Numbered from the stretch's first letter, positions 25,801 through 34,435 are shown. The stretch: DNA of 64,000 nt from CAZWLY01 sp964634465 (GCA_964634465.1 CAZWLY010000008.1:62001-126000), one strand, 5' to 3'. Numbers and translations are program-made. Notes: a model not told the origin generated them from the sequence alone.

Positions 25801-27114
25801 TCAACGCGGCCGGCGGCCGCCGTTGTCGATCAGGGCCTGGACGGTGTCCAGACCGTAGGGCGTGCCCTGTTCGATGGCCTTCAGGACCGTGCCGCCGCCG
25901 GTGAAGAAGTAGTACTGGGCGTTGTCCAGAGCCGAGAGGTAGAGGCCGGGCGAGAGGTTCTTGAACTCCTGGAGGGTGTCGCCGCCGCCGTAGAACTTGT
26001 CGGCCTGGCGGTTCTGGTCGATGGTCCGATCCAGCTTCTCCGAGCCCTCGTAGAAGTGGGGGGTCAGGCCCATGACCGCGTTGACGAAGATCGTCTTGGC
26101 CGAGCCGATGACCTCGGCCACGCCCGGCGCGTCGAACGACTCGGGGGCCACGTCCAGAACGTAGCCGTAGCTGTCGCCCGGCTTGAAGTCGGCCACCCGG
26201 CGGGGCCGGAACTTACCCTCCACCCGGCCGTCGATGGTGTCCGACTCGATCACCACCGGCAGCTCGACCACCTTCTTGGCCTCGGCGTCCCGGGCGACCA
26301 GATCCTTGGCCGCCTCGATATCCGAGTCGCTGACCCCGGCGATCTTGACGCCATACTTGGCGCACAGGAAGGTGTTGTACATCACTCCGCCCAAGATCAG
26401 ATGATCGACCTTCTTGTAGATCTCCTTGAGCGGCCCGATCTTGGTGTCGAACTTGGCCCCGGCCACCACGGCCACGAAGGGCCGGGCCGGCTTGAGCACC
26501 CGTTCCAGGTTGACCAGCTCTTTCTGCATCAGAAAACCGGCGAAGCTGGGCAGGTGCTTGGTCACGTCAAAGGTCGAGGCGTGGGGCTGCCAGGAGCCGA
26601 AGGCGTCGTTGACGAAGACGTCGGCCAGCCCGGCCAACTGCAAGGCCAGTCGCTCCCGGCGCTCGTCGGTCGCCTCCTCGCCCTCGAACCAGCGGGTGTT
26701 GGGCAGGTAGACGCCGCCGATGCGGTGGGCTAGGAGATCCCGGATGTGCCAGTTGATCGAGGTGTCGATCTGGCCGATGCCCGTCTCCGGATCGGCCGGG
26801 AAGTCGGGCACGGCGAATCTGACCTGGAGCTTGCGCTCCAGGTACTCCACCACCGGCTGGATCGAGGTCGAGTCATCGACGGCGATGCGGCCGGTTTTTT
26901 TGTCTCGCGGCCGGCCGACGTGGCTCATCAAAATCGGCCGGCCGCCGCGCTCGACGATGTTGTAGAGTGTGCCCAGGGTGGCGTCGATGCGGTACGGATC
27001 GCGGATGACGCCCTTTTTGACCACGTTGTGATCCACTCTGACCAGAACGACCTTGCCGCTCAGATCGGCGTCCTGGATGAGGGGCAGACGGGAATCTATC
27101 TCGCGCTCGGTCAT
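25801..27114 (-). CDS. pgk: Phosphoglycerate kinase (divergent)
   Basis: Glycolytic kinase interconverting 1,3-bisphosphoglycerate and 3-phosphoglycerate; 437 residues, slightly longer than bacterial PGK. Family motifs are recognisable but altered: VLVRVDHNVVKKG (usual DFNVP), ILMSHVGRPRDKKTG, LPNTRWFEGEE, FVNDAFGSWQPHAS, and the C-terminal YGGGDT and FFTGGGTVLKAIEQG. The ATG at 27114 follows AAAGGAGT. No gap, tpi or eno is adjacent. It could be the only PGK of the cell or a specialised paralogue; the sequence alone does not say which. Confidence 0.85.
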   Translation of the reverse strand: MTEREIDSRLPLIQDADLSGKVVLVRVDHNVVKKGVIRDPYRIDATLGTLYNIVERGGRPILMSHVGRPRDKKTGRIAVDDSTSIQPVVEYLERKLQVRFAVPDFPADPETGIGQIDTSINWHIRDLLAHRIGGVYLPNTRWFEGEEATDERRERLALQLAGLADVFVNDAFGSWQPHASTFDVTKHLPSFAGFLMQKELVNLERVLKPARPFVAVVAGAKFDTKIGPLKEIYKKVDHLILGGVMYNTFLCAKYGVKIAGVSDSDIEAAKDLVARDAEAKKVVELPVVIESDTIDGRVEGKFRPRRVADFKPGDSYGYVLDVAPESFDAPGVAEVIGSAKTIFVNAVMGLTPHFYEGSEKLDRTIDQNRQADKFYGGGDTLQEFKNLSPGLYLSALDNAQYYFFTGGGTVLKAIEQGTPYGLDTVQALIDNGGRRPR

Positions 27115-27177
27115 GGCCGAACTCCTTTCTCGATTTCCGATTCTTGGTTTGTTGAGAAAGATCTCTGACGCTATAGA

Positions 27178-27207
27178 ATTATAATTCCGATCCGGGGGAA
27201 TCTCCAA
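27178..27207 (-). promoter_or_regulatory. Promoter of the phosphoglycerate kinase gene
   Basis: On the minus strand a perfect TATAAT (27178-27183) lies 18 bp from TTGGAG (27202-27207), within an A+T-rich patch. Leader about 57 bases. Confidence 0.55.
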
Positions 27208-27310
27208 ACAGTCATTGAAGGTTGCCTCCCGAAGCCAAACTCCGCCCCAGGCGCGGATCGCCTCCAGCGCCCTGGCGATAGGCCGGCCGAGCGCCCGGCG
27301 AGAGCCGAAC

Positions 27311-27402
27311 GACCCCGCCGCAAGCGACGGGGTACGGGCGGCGGAGGCGGAGTCGTTCTTTTTGCCGCAAGCTGCTGGGAGTGAATTCCCCGGCGGGAGA
27401 TG
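27311..27402. repeat. Intergenic repeat, copy A
   Basis: A 92-bp segment about 80 percent identical by eye to 58462-58552. Shared blocks: CCCCG-CGCAAGC-CGGGGTA (a hairpin with a GCAAGC loop), GTCGTTCTTTTT, CCGCAAGCTGC and GGGAGATG. It lies in the divergent region between pgk and the TetR gene. Confidence 0.75.
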
Positions 27403-27465
27403 ACCCCGCGGCGGGCGGCGATCTTCGCCCAGGTGCCGCCTCGCTCGGGCCGGAAGCGACAGATG

Positions 27466-27494
27466 TTGACAGGCGGGCGGAGTTGGTCTATTGT
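27466..27494 (+). promoter_or_regulatory. Sigma-70 promoter of the TetR/ThDP operon
   Basis: Consensus TTGACA (27466-27471), 17-bp spacer, TATTGT (27489-27494). The operator palindrome follows directly at the transcription start. Confidence 0.75.
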
Positions 27495-27496
27495 GG

Positions 27497-27514
27497 TGAC
27501 TGACCGGTCAGTCA
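27497..27514. promoter_or_regulatory. TetR-family operator, perfect 18-bp palindrome
   Basis: TGACTGACC-GGTCAGTCA is a perfect 18-bp palindrome of the kind bound by TetR dimers. It sits between the -10 box and the regulator start codon, so binding would block transcription initiation: classic autoregulation. Confidence 0.8.
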
Positions 27515-27532
27515 GCCAATGAAAACAGACGG

Positions 27533-28213
27533 ATGCCGAGGTTCGAGGTGCCCAAGGAGACCTTCAACCAGCTTCCGGCCGAGAAGAGAGAGCGGGTTTT
27601 GGCCGCCGCGGCCGGGCTGTTCGCCCAATTGGGCTTCGCCAGGTGCGACATGGCCCAGATCGCCAGCCTGGCCGGGGTGGCCAAGGGCTCGCTCTACAAC
27701 TACTTCGACTCCAAGGAAGACCTCTACCTCTACGTTTGCCTGGACGGACTCAAGCGTTCCCGGGCGGCCGTCTACGACGGCCTCGATCCGGACTGGGGCA
27801 TCTTTCGCCAACTGGCCCACATCTTCCGCTCCGGCGTGGAGTTCGTCCTGGCCCACCCCGACTATTCGCGGCTCTACCTCAACCTGGCCTCCTCGGGACT
27901 GGAGGACTTCGCCGACAAGTTGAGCCTGGAGATCGAAAAGCACACCGCCGACTTTCTCAAGGATCTCATCCGCCGGGGCGTGGACCAGGGCCTGGTTCGC
28001 TCCGACATCGACGTCAACCTGGCCGCTTTTCTGATCAACAGCCTCTACATCATCTTCGCCGTCTCCCTGGTTTCCCGCCATTTCCAGATCCGGATGCGCG
28101 AGTACCTGGAGATCGAGGGCGAGCTGAACGGCCGGGCCATCGAGGAGCATCTCGAGCGGACCATGGCCCTGATCCGCCAGGTGGTGGAGCCGCTGGGCGG
28201 GGGCGGCGGTTGA
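27533..28213 (+). CDS. TetR family transcriptional regulator
   Basis: Repressor of 226 residues. The N-terminal HTH is typical (KRERVLAAAAGLFAQLGF, then MAQIASLAGVAKGSLYNYFDSKEDLY). The C-terminal helical domain has no diagnostic ligand motif. The ATG is 18 bp after the palindromic operator. The ThDP enzyme gene starts 55 bp downstream on the same strand, so the regulator probably controls its own operon and is released by a substrate of that pathway. Confidence 0.93.
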   Translation: MPRFEVPKETFNQLPAEKRERVLAAAAGLFAQLGFARCDMAQIASLAGVAKGSLYNYFDSKEDLYLYVCLDGLKRSRAAVYDGLDPDWGIFRQLAHIFRSGVEFVLAHPDYSRLYLNLASSGLEDFADKLSLEIEKHTADFLKDLIRRGVDQGLVRSDIDVNLAAFLINSLYIIFAVSLVSRHFQIRMREYLEIEGELNGRAIEEHLERTMALIRQVVEPLGGGGG

Positions 28214-28268
28214 GCGAGTGAGTCACTAACGACCCGAACCGGTATCGACAATAGAAAAGGGGGAGTGA

Positions 28269-30017
28269 ATGGCGACCATTTCCGGCGGCGCAATCATCGC
28301 CGAGATGCTCCAGGCCGAAGGCGTGGACAAGATTTTCGGCATCGTCGACGGCACCTACCTGGGGCTGGTCACGGCGGCGGTGGAGCGAGGAATCGAGCTG
28401 ATCGGCCCTCGGCACGAGACCACCGCCGCCCACATGGCCGGGGCCTACGCCCGGCTGACCGGCAAGCTGGGGGTGTGCATGGCCAGCAACGGCCCCGGCG
28501 CGGCCAACATATTGCCCGGCGTGGCCGTGGAGAACGCCGAGGGCAACCGGGTGCTCTTGATCACCTCCTGCCGCCGGCCCCAGATCGCCTACCCCGACCG
28601 GGGCGGGACCTACCAGTACTTCAACCAGGTCGGGGTGATCAAACCGATGGCCAAGTGGTCCGGCGCGGTGTCGTCCTTCGATCGTCTGCCCGAGATGCTC
28701 CGCCGGGCGCTCCGTAAGTCCTGGCAGGGGAGGCCGGGCGTGGTCCACCTGGACGTGCCCGAGACGGTGATGAACGCCAAGGAGAAGAACGGCCCGCCGC
28801 TCTTCGGCGACTACCGCCCCATCGAGCCGATCCATCCCGCCCCGGCCCTGGTCGATCGGGCGGCCGAGTTGCTCATCGCCGCCGAGCTGCCGATCATCCA
28901 TGCCGGCTCGGGCGTCATCCACTGCGGAGCCTACGACGAGCTCAAGAGAGTCGCCGAGCTGCTGCACGCCCCGGTGTCCACCTCGTGGAGCGGCCGGGGC
29001 GTGTTGCCGGAGACCCACCCCCTGTCTTGGCCGATGATCCACGTCAAGGCCTGCCATCAGCTTCGCAACGCCGCCGACGTGGTCTTGACCCTGGGTTCGA
29101 GGCTGGGCGAGACCGACTGGTGGGGCAAGGCCCCCTACTGGCGCCCGCCTGCCGAGCAGAAGATGATCCAGGTCGATATCGACGGAGACAACCTGGGCCT
29201 GAACAAGCCGGCCGAGGTGGCGGTTCTGGCCGACGTCAAGGTGTTTTTGAGCCGCTTGATCGAGCGACTCGAAGCGGAGGCCGATCGGATGCCGATCGAG
29301 AGGCGCCGGGAAGCCGTAGCCAGGCTGGCCAGGGAGCGGGACAAGGACCGGGCCAAGCTGGACGAGAAGCTGAAGGACGCCTCCAGCCCGATGGTCACCG
29401 CCCACATCGCCGCCGTCTGCCGCGAGGTCTTCGACGACGACGCGGTGGTCGTCTTCGACGGCGGCAACACCGCCGTCTGGGGCAACTTCTACACTCAGCT
29501 CCGCACCCCCAACACCCAACTGGCCACCCACCACTTCGGCCATCTGGGCGCCGGCGTCGGCCAGGCCCTGGGCGCGGCCGCGGCCCGGCCGGACAAGCAG
29601 GTCTACTGCATCATCGGCGACGGGGCGTTCGGCTTCCACCCCCAGGAGATCGAGACGGCCATCCGCCACGACCTGAAAGTCGTCTTCCTGGTCGCGGTCG
29701 ATCGGCAGTGGGGCATGGTCAAGATGACCCAGCAGATGGCCATGAAGCCGATAAAGACGATGATCAAGAAGTCGCTCGGGCCCGGCGAGACCATCAACAC
29801 CGATCTGGGCGAGATCCGCTATGACCAACTGGCCAGGGCCATGGGCGCGTACGGCGAGCGCGTCTCCGCCCCGGCCGAGTTGAAACCGGCCATCGAGCGC
29901 AGCCTGGCCGCCCAGAAGTGCGCCGTCATCCACTGCGACGTGGACCCGACCAAGCACATGTGGGCGCCGGGGCTGCTGCACTTCAAGGAGATGCACCAGG
30001 AACCGGCGGGGAAGTGA
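28269..30017 (+). CDS. Thiamine-diphosphate enzyme of the acetolactate synthase / 2-hydroxyacyl-CoA lyase superfamily
   Basis: ThDP-dependent carboligase/lyase fold of 582 residues, with the three-domain PYR, central and PP arrangement. The catalytic Glu that activates ThDP is in GPRHETTAAHMAGAYARLTG. The cofactor motif is GDGAFGFHPQEIETAIRHDL, but the usual Asn-Asn end is replaced by AVDRQWGM. ASNGPGAAN and RPGVVHLDVPE match acetolactate-synthase-type proteins. The start is an ATG after GGGGGAG. No ilvN regulatory subunit follows, so a catabolic lyase or decarboxylase fits better than valine synthesis. Substrate unknown. Confidence 0.82.
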   Translation: MATISGGAIIAEMLQAEGVDKIFGIVDGTYLGLVTAAVERGIELIGPRHETTAAHMAGAYARLTGKLGVCMASNGPGAANILPGVAVENAEGNRVLLITSCRRPQIAYPDRGGTYQYFNQVGVIKPMAKWSGAVSSFDRLPEMLRRALRKSWQGRPGVVHLDVPETVMNAKEKNGPPLFGDYRPIEPIHPAPALVDRAAELLIAAELPIIHAGSGVIHCGAYDELKRVAELLHAPVSTSWSGRGVLPETHPLSWPMIHVKACHQLRNAADVVLTLGSRLGETDWWGKAPYWRPPAEQKMIQVDIDGDNLGLNKPAEVAVLADVKVFLSRLIERLEAEADRMPIERRREAVARLARERDKDRAKLDEKLKDASSPMVTAHIAAVCREVFDDDAVVVFDGGNTAVWGNFYTQLRTPNTQLATHHFGHLGAGVGQALGAAAARPDKQVYCIIGDGAFGFHPQEIETAIRHDLKVVFLVAVDRQWGMVKMTQQMAMKPIKTMIKKSLGPGETINTDLGEIRYDQLARAMGAYGERVSAPAELKPAIERSLAAQKCAVIHCDVDPTKHMWAPGLLHFKEMHQEPAGK

Positions 30018-30018
30018 T

Positions 30019-30948
30019 ATGGACCCAGCGGCGATCGATGCGATCAGGCTCAATCTGAACCAAAGCGGCATGCTGGCTTTGAACGTCGTCATCGGGCTGA
30101 TGATGTTCGGGATGGCGTTGGACATGAGACTGGACGACTTCAGGCGGATCATCGTCTCGCCCAAGGGGCCGCTGATCGGCTTGGGGGCCCAATTCCTCCT
30201 GTTGCCGGCCTTCACCTTTCTCTTGACCCTGGTCATCAAGCCGGCCCCGTCCCTGGCCCTGGGCATGATGCTGGTCGCCGCCTGTCCGGGCGGGAACCTG
30301 TCCAACGTGATCACCTATCTCGCCTCGGGCAACGCGGCGCTGTCGGTCAGCATGACCGCCGTCTCCACCGCGGCGGCCATCTTCATGACGCCGCTCAACC
30401 TGGCCGTCTGGGGCTCGCTCAACCCGGCCACCGCGCCGATTCTAAGGGCGGTCAGTCTAAACCCGCTGGACGTGTTCAAGACCATCGCCTTGATTCTGGG
30501 ACTGCCGGTGGTCTTGGGCCTCGCCGTCTCGCGCCTCTCTCCCCGCCTGTCCGAGCGAATCAGGAAGCCGTTCAAGATCACTTCGGTCATCGTCTTCATG
30601 GGCGTCGTCGCCGCGGCCCTGGCGGCCAACGGCAAGATCTTCGTCCAGGTCATCGGCCTGGTCGTCTTCGTCGTCCTCATCCACAACGCGTTGGCCCTCT
30701 CCCTGGGCTACACCGCCGGCCGGCTGGCCCGCCTGCCCGACCGGGACGTCAGGGCGGTGACCATCGAGGTCGGCATCCAGAATTCGGCCCTGGGATTGGT
30801 TCTGATCTTCGACTTCTTCGGCGGCCTGGGCGGGATGGCCATCATCGCCGGCTGGTGGGGAGTGTGGCACATCATCGCCGGGCTGATCGTGGCCTTCCTC
30901 TGGTCCCGGCGGCCGCTGCCGGCCGACTCCGGCGGGGCGGCGGCGTGA
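30019..30948 (+). CDS. Bile acid:sodium symporter (BASS) family transporter
   Basis: Membrane carrier of 309 residues with about ten hydrophobic segments. It shows BASS signatures CPGGNLSNVITYLASGNAA (with the following SVSMTAVST) and EVGIQNSALGLVL, the two crossover regions that bind sodium. The family imports organic anions such as bile acids, pyruvate, pantoate and other carboxylates with sodium. The start is one base after the ThDP enzyme stop and the end overlaps the next gene, so it is tightly coupled to the pathway and probably brings in its substrate. Confidence 0.88.
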   Translation: MDPAAIDAIRLNLNQSGMLALNVVIGLMMFGMALDMRLDDFRRIIVSPKGPLIGLGAQFLLLPAFTFLLTLVIKPAPSLALGMMLVAACPGGNLSNVITYLASGNAALSVSMTAVSTAAAIFMTPLNLAVWGSLNPATAPILRAVSLNPLDVFKTIALILGLPVVLGLAVSRLSPRLSERIRKPFKITSVIVFMGVVAAALAANGKIFVQVIGLVVFVVLIHNALALSLGYTAGRLARLPDRDVRAVTIEVGIQNSALGLVLIFDFFGGLGGMAIIAGWWGVWHIIAGLIVAFLWSRRPLPADSGGAAA

Positions 30949-31925
30949 GCGGCGGGGAGCGGCCCGAGTCGGTGGTCATCCTCGGGGCGGGGGGCTACCT
31001 GGGCCGGCTGACCGTCTCCGCCCTGGCCCGAGACCGGCGCGGCCTGAGAACGATCGTCGCCGTGGACCTTGGCCTCCCGCCGGAGAGCGAGCGGTTGGAG
31101 GGCGTGGAGTACGTCGCCGCCGACGTCCGCGACCCCGGCCTGGCCGACCTGTTCGCCGAACACCGGCCCGAGGCGGTCGTCCACCTGGCGGCCGTAGTCA
31201 CGCCGGGCAAGGGGTTCGACCGGGAGCTCACCTACTCGGTGGACGTTCTGGGGACGGAGAACGTGTTGAAGGCCTGCCTTGAGACCGGGGTGGGGCAGAT
31301 CGTCTACACCTCCAGCGGCGCGGCCTACGGCTATCACGCCGACAATCCCGACTGGCTCGACGAGGACGACCCGCTGCGGGGCAACCCTGAGTTCGCCTAC
31401 GCCGACCACAAACGGCTGGTGGAAGAGATGCTGGCCCGCTGGCGCCAGGAGCATCCCCGGCTCAAGCAACTGATCTTGAGACCGGGCACGATTCTGGGCG
31501 CCGCGACCAGAAACCAGATCACCGATATCTTCGACAAGCGGATCATACTCGGCCTCAGGGGCGCGGCGACGCCCTTCGTCTTCATCTGGGACCAGGACGT
31601 GGTCGCGGTGATCGTCAAGGGGCTGCACGAGGGCCGCAGCGGCGTCTACAACCTGGCCGGCGACGGCGTCTTGACCCTGCGCCAGATCGCCGAGCTGATG
31701 GGCAAGCCCTATCTGGCGCTGCCGGTCTGGCTGGTTCGCTTCGGCCTGGCGGCGTTGAAGAGGCTCGGTTTGACCCAGTACGGACCGGAGCAGGTCAATT
31801 TTTTGCGCTACCGGCCGGTGCTCTCCAATCGGCGGCTGAAAGAAGAGTTCGGCTACGTCCCCCGAAAGACGAGCCGGGAGACGTTCGAGTTCTTCCTCGA
31901 AGCGAGGCGAAATGGCCCGGCGTGA
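30945..31925 (+). CDS. NAD-dependent epimerase/dehydratase (extended SDR)
   Basis: Extended short-chain dehydrogenase of 326 residues. Nucleotide-binding loop VVILGAGGYLGRL, Ser in YTSSGAAYG and catalytic YADHK. The GTG start overlaps the TGA of the BASS gene (GTGA), so the two are translationally coupled; upstream in-frame codons would run inside the transporter gene. Extended SDRs act on nucleotide sugars or on hydroxy-acyl compounds; in this operon a role in redox or dehydration of the imported organic acid is likelier than sugar metabolism, but that is inference. Confidence 0.85.
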   Translation: MSGGERPESVVILGAGGYLGRLTVSALARDRRGLRTIVAVDLGLPPESERLEGVEYVAADVRDPGLADLFAEHRPEAVVHLAAVVTPGKGFDRELTYSVDVLGTENVLKACLETGVGQIVYTSSGAAYGYHADNPDWLDEDDPLRGNPEFAYADHKRLVEEMLARWRQEHPRLKQLILRPGTILGAATRNQITDIFDKRIILGLRGAATPFVFIWDQDVVAVIVKGLHEGRSGVYNLAGDGVLTLRQIAELMGKPYLALPVWLVRFGLAALKRLGLTQYGPEQVNFLRYRPVLSNRRLKEEFGYVPRKTSRETFEFFLEARRNGPA

Positions 31926-32742
31926 TTACAACGGCCGGACGGTTGTCATCACCGGTGCGGCCGGCGGCTTGGGCCGGGCCTTTGCCGAGCGCTTCGGGGC
32001 GGCCGGAGCCCGCCTGGGCTTGATCGACCTGGCCGAAGAGGCGGTGATCGCCCTGGCCGACGAGCTGACCGCCCGGGGCGTCGAGGCGCTGGGGTTGGGC
32101 CTGGACATCACCGATCTTGCCGCCTGTAACCGGGCGACGGCCGAGATCGAAGCCCGCTTCGACGGGCTCGACGTCCTGGTCAACAACGCCGGCATAAGCC
32201 ATCGCAGCCTCTTTATCGAGACCGAAACGGCCGTCATCGAGCGGATCGTGGCCGTCAACCTGTTCGGCTCGGTCAACATGACCAAGGCCGCTTTGGACTC
32301 GCTCATCGCCCGGCGGGGCCAGATCGTGGTCATCAGTACCGTGGCCGGCTTCGCTCCGCTGATCGGCCGGACCGGCTACGCCGCCTCCAAGCACGCCCTC
32401 CACGGCTTCTTCGACACCTTGAGATCGGAGTTGCGCAATTTCGGCGTCGGGGTTACCATCGTCTGTCCCGGCTTCACCAAAACGCCTCTGGAGCAAAGGG
32501 CCATGGGCGGTGACGGGCGGCCGGCGGCTCAAGCCAAGAAGACCGTCGGCCGGGTCTCGACGCCCGAGGAAACGGCCGAGGCGGTTTTCAGGGCCGCGGC
32601 CGGGGAGAGGCGGTTGGTCGTGTTGACCGGAACCGGCAAGCTCTCCCGGCTGGTGAGCCGGTTCTGGCCGCCCCTTTACGACCGGCTGATGATCCGGGCC
32701 ATCGGACCGGAATTCGAAACCAGGACGGCGCCAGAGAAATGA
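31912..32742 (+). CDS. Short-chain dehydrogenase/reductase (classical SDR)
   Basis: NAD(P)-dependent oxidoreductase of 276 residues. TGAAGGLGRAFAE cofactor loop, NNAGIS, Ser in ISTVAGFAP and catalytic YAASKHALHGF. The first 14 bases overlap the preceding epimerase gene. The C terminus (LSRLVSRFWPPLYDRLMI) resembles membrane-associated DhrB-like SDRs. It probably oxidises or reduces an alcohol/carbonyl intermediate in the same operon. Confidence 0.9.
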   Translation: MARRDYNGRTVVITGAAGGLGRAFAERFGAAGARLGLIDLAEEAVIALADELTARGVEALGLGLDITDLAACNRATAEIEARFDGLDVLVNNAGISHRSLFIETETAVIERIVAVNLFGSVNMTKAALDSLIARRGQIVVISTVAGFAPLIGRTGYAASKHALHGFFDTLRSELRNFGVGVTIVCPGFTKTPLEQRAMGGDGRPAAQAKKTVGRVSTPEETAEAVFRAAAGERRLVVLTGTGKLSRLVSRFWPPLYDRLMIRAIGPEFETRTAPEK

Positions 32743-32867
32743 GTCGTGAATCTCATCCGACCGACCGGGCCGAGGCCTTCCCACGATCGAATGACCGGCC
32801 GGGCCCCAGGACCCCGTCCCCCAATGGAGCCTGATTTACGAGGCGCCGCGCCAAGGTAGGACCGCTG

Positions 32868-33605
32868 ATGGACCCCGTCGTCTTCATCCTGGCCCCCTTC
32901 GTCTTTTTGGCCTACGCCACCGAGGCCGTGACCGGCTTCGGGGCGGCGTTGATCGCCGTCACCCTGGGGGCGAACTTCTACCCCATCGACCTCCTGGTGC
33001 CGGTGGTGGTCCCTCTCAACGTCGCCGTCACCGGCTACATCGCCCTTCGCCATCGCCGCGAGGTGGCTGCCGGGCTGCTGTTCAAACGGGTGCTGCCGTT
33101 CATGGTCGTCGGTCTGGCCATCGGCGTGGCCGTCTTCCCGCTGGTCAAAGGGCTGGCCTTGAAGTGGCTGCTGGGAGTGATCGTCGTCTCCTTCGCCGGC
33201 CGCCAGCTCTGGATATTGCTGGCTGACCGGGCTCAGGACAATCCCCGGTTGTCGGTCTTTGCGGCCGGGCTGCTCCAGATCGGGGCCGGGATCACCCACG
33301 CCTTCTACACCACCGGCGGGCCGCTCCTGGTCTACTCACTGGGCCGGCTGGAGATGCCCAAGGGCGCCTTCCGGGCGACGATGTGCACCGTCTGGGCCAC
33401 GGTCAACACGATCATGATCGGCGTCTTCGTGGCCAACGGCCGGATCAACCTCCACAGCCTGTCTCTGACGGCCGCGCTCATGGTCGTCTTGCCGGTGGGC
33501 ATCGTGGTCGGCGAGTGGACCCACGGCAAGATCAACGAACGCCAGTTCCGAATGGTCATCTACAGTCTTCTGATCGTCTCCGGTCTGGCGCTGTTCATCA
33601 AGTGA
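32868..33605 (+). CDS. TauE/SafE family anion exporter
   Basis: Integral membrane protein of 245 residues with eight hydrophobic segments and a TauE/SafE repeat pattern: TEAVTGFGAALIAVTLG near the N terminus and GAGITHAFYTTGGPLLVYSLG in the second half. Family members export sulfite, sulfoacetate and other organosulfur or carboxylate anions. It follows the SDR by 125 bp on the same strand and may belong to the TetR-controlled unit. Its last 8 bases overlap the convergent plsC gene. Confidence 0.85.
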   Translation: MDPVVFILAPFVFLAYATEAVTGFGAALIAVTLGANFYPIDLLVPVVVPLNVAVTGYIALRHRREVAAGLLFKRVLPFMVVGLAIGVAVFPLVKGLALKWLLGVIVVSFAGRQLWILLADRAQDNPRLSVFAAGLLQIGAGITHAFYTTGGPLLVYSLGRLEMPKGAFRATMCTVWATVNTIMIGVFVANGRINLHSLSLTAALMVVLPVGIVVGEWTHGKINERQFRMVIYSLLIVSGLALFIK

Positions 33606-34332
33606 GCGGCCCGCCGGCCATCAACTCGATGATTGCCCGCCTGGCGTCGTCGGCCATTCGCTTGAGTTCGTTGTCGGCGTATCCGGCCGGGTCGATGGGC
33701 GCGCCGAGGCGCATGGTGATCGTGCCGGGGCGGGGGACGATCGTTTTGGGCGGCCAAAGGTCGCCGGAGCCGATGATCGCCGTCGGCACCACCGGCCGAC
33801 CCGAGGCCTTGGCCAGAAGAAAGGCGCCCCGCTTGAAGGGCAGCAGTCGTTCGGGATGGCGGTTGCGGGTGCCCTCGGGGAAGATGGCCACCGCCGCTCC
33901 GCCCCGGATCTTTTCGGCCGCCTCGGCCAGAAACTTCCCGGCGGCGCCGGCCGAGCGTCGGGCCACCGGGATGTGAACCCGCCTCAAGTGCCAGCCCAAA
34001 AAAGGGATTTTCAAGAGCTCGGCCTTGGTCACCCAGCAGATGTCCACCGGGAGGCCGGCTAGAATGGCGGCGATGTCCGCGGCCGAGGCGTGGTTGGCGG
34101 CGATGATGAACCCGCCGCCGTCCCCCCCGGCCCCGTCGGGGCCGATCATGTTCTCCAGACCCTCGACCACGATCTTGAAGCCGGCCGCCTTGGCGTTGAT
34201 CTTCGCCCAGAAGCGGGCGGAGCGACGCGCCGCCCTGGCCGAAAAGAGGCTGACCACCAGTGAGGCCAGGCCGAGCCCGACCGTGCTGAGACCGAAGAAC
34301 GGCGCCAGATAAAGGGCGCGGATGACTTTCAT
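33598..34332 (-). CDS. plsC: 1-acyl-sn-glycerol-3-phosphate acyltransferase
   Basis: Acylates lysophosphatidic acid in phospholipid synthesis at the inner membrane; 244 residues. Acyltransferase motif I is NHASAAD (HX4D), motif III is FPEGTRN, and one hydrophobic N-terminal segment (LAPFFGLSTVGLGLASLVVS) anchors it. The ATG at 34332 lies behind a good promoter. It overlaps the TauE gene tail to tail. Confidence 0.9.
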   Translation of the reverse strand: MKVIRALYLAPFFGLSTVGLGLASLVVSLFSARAARRSARFWAKINAKAAGFKIVVEGLENMIGPDGAGGDGGGFIIAANHASAADIAAILAGLPVDICWVTKAELLKIPFLGWHLRRVHIPVARRSAGAAGKFLAEAAEKIRGGAAVAIFPEGTRNRHPERLLPFKRGAFLLAKASGRPVVPTAIIGSGDLWPPKTIVPRPGTITMRLGAPIDPAGYADNELKRMADDARRAIIELMAGGPLT

Positions 34333-34366
34333 GCCCGATCCTGCTCAATACCCAACGAACCAGGGC

Positions 34367-34395
34367 AGTCTACCCCAATCGGCGGGGGTTGGCAA
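34367..34395 (-). promoter_or_regulatory. Promoter of plsC
   Basis: On the minus strand TTGCCA (34390-34395), 17-bp spacer, TAGACT (34367-34372). An inverted repeat GGCAA-AAGA-TTGCC at 34391-34404 covers the -35 box and could be an operator shared with the divergent gene. Confidence 0.5.
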
Positions 34396-34435
34396 AAGAT
34401 TGCCGAGGTACAATATTAGCGCCGGCCGGCGGACA

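Noticed and set aside
28269..33605. Sulfoacetaldehyde acetyltransferase (Xsc) plus sulfite exporter pathway
   Set aside because: TauE/SafE is present, but the ThDP enzyme does not resemble Xsc in its Glu or cofactor segments, and no phosphotransacetylase or sulfonate gene is near.
34390..34404. Sigma-54 site TGGCAAAAGATTGC
   Set aside because: The GG to GC spacing is one base short; it reads better as an inverted repeat over the plsC -35 box.
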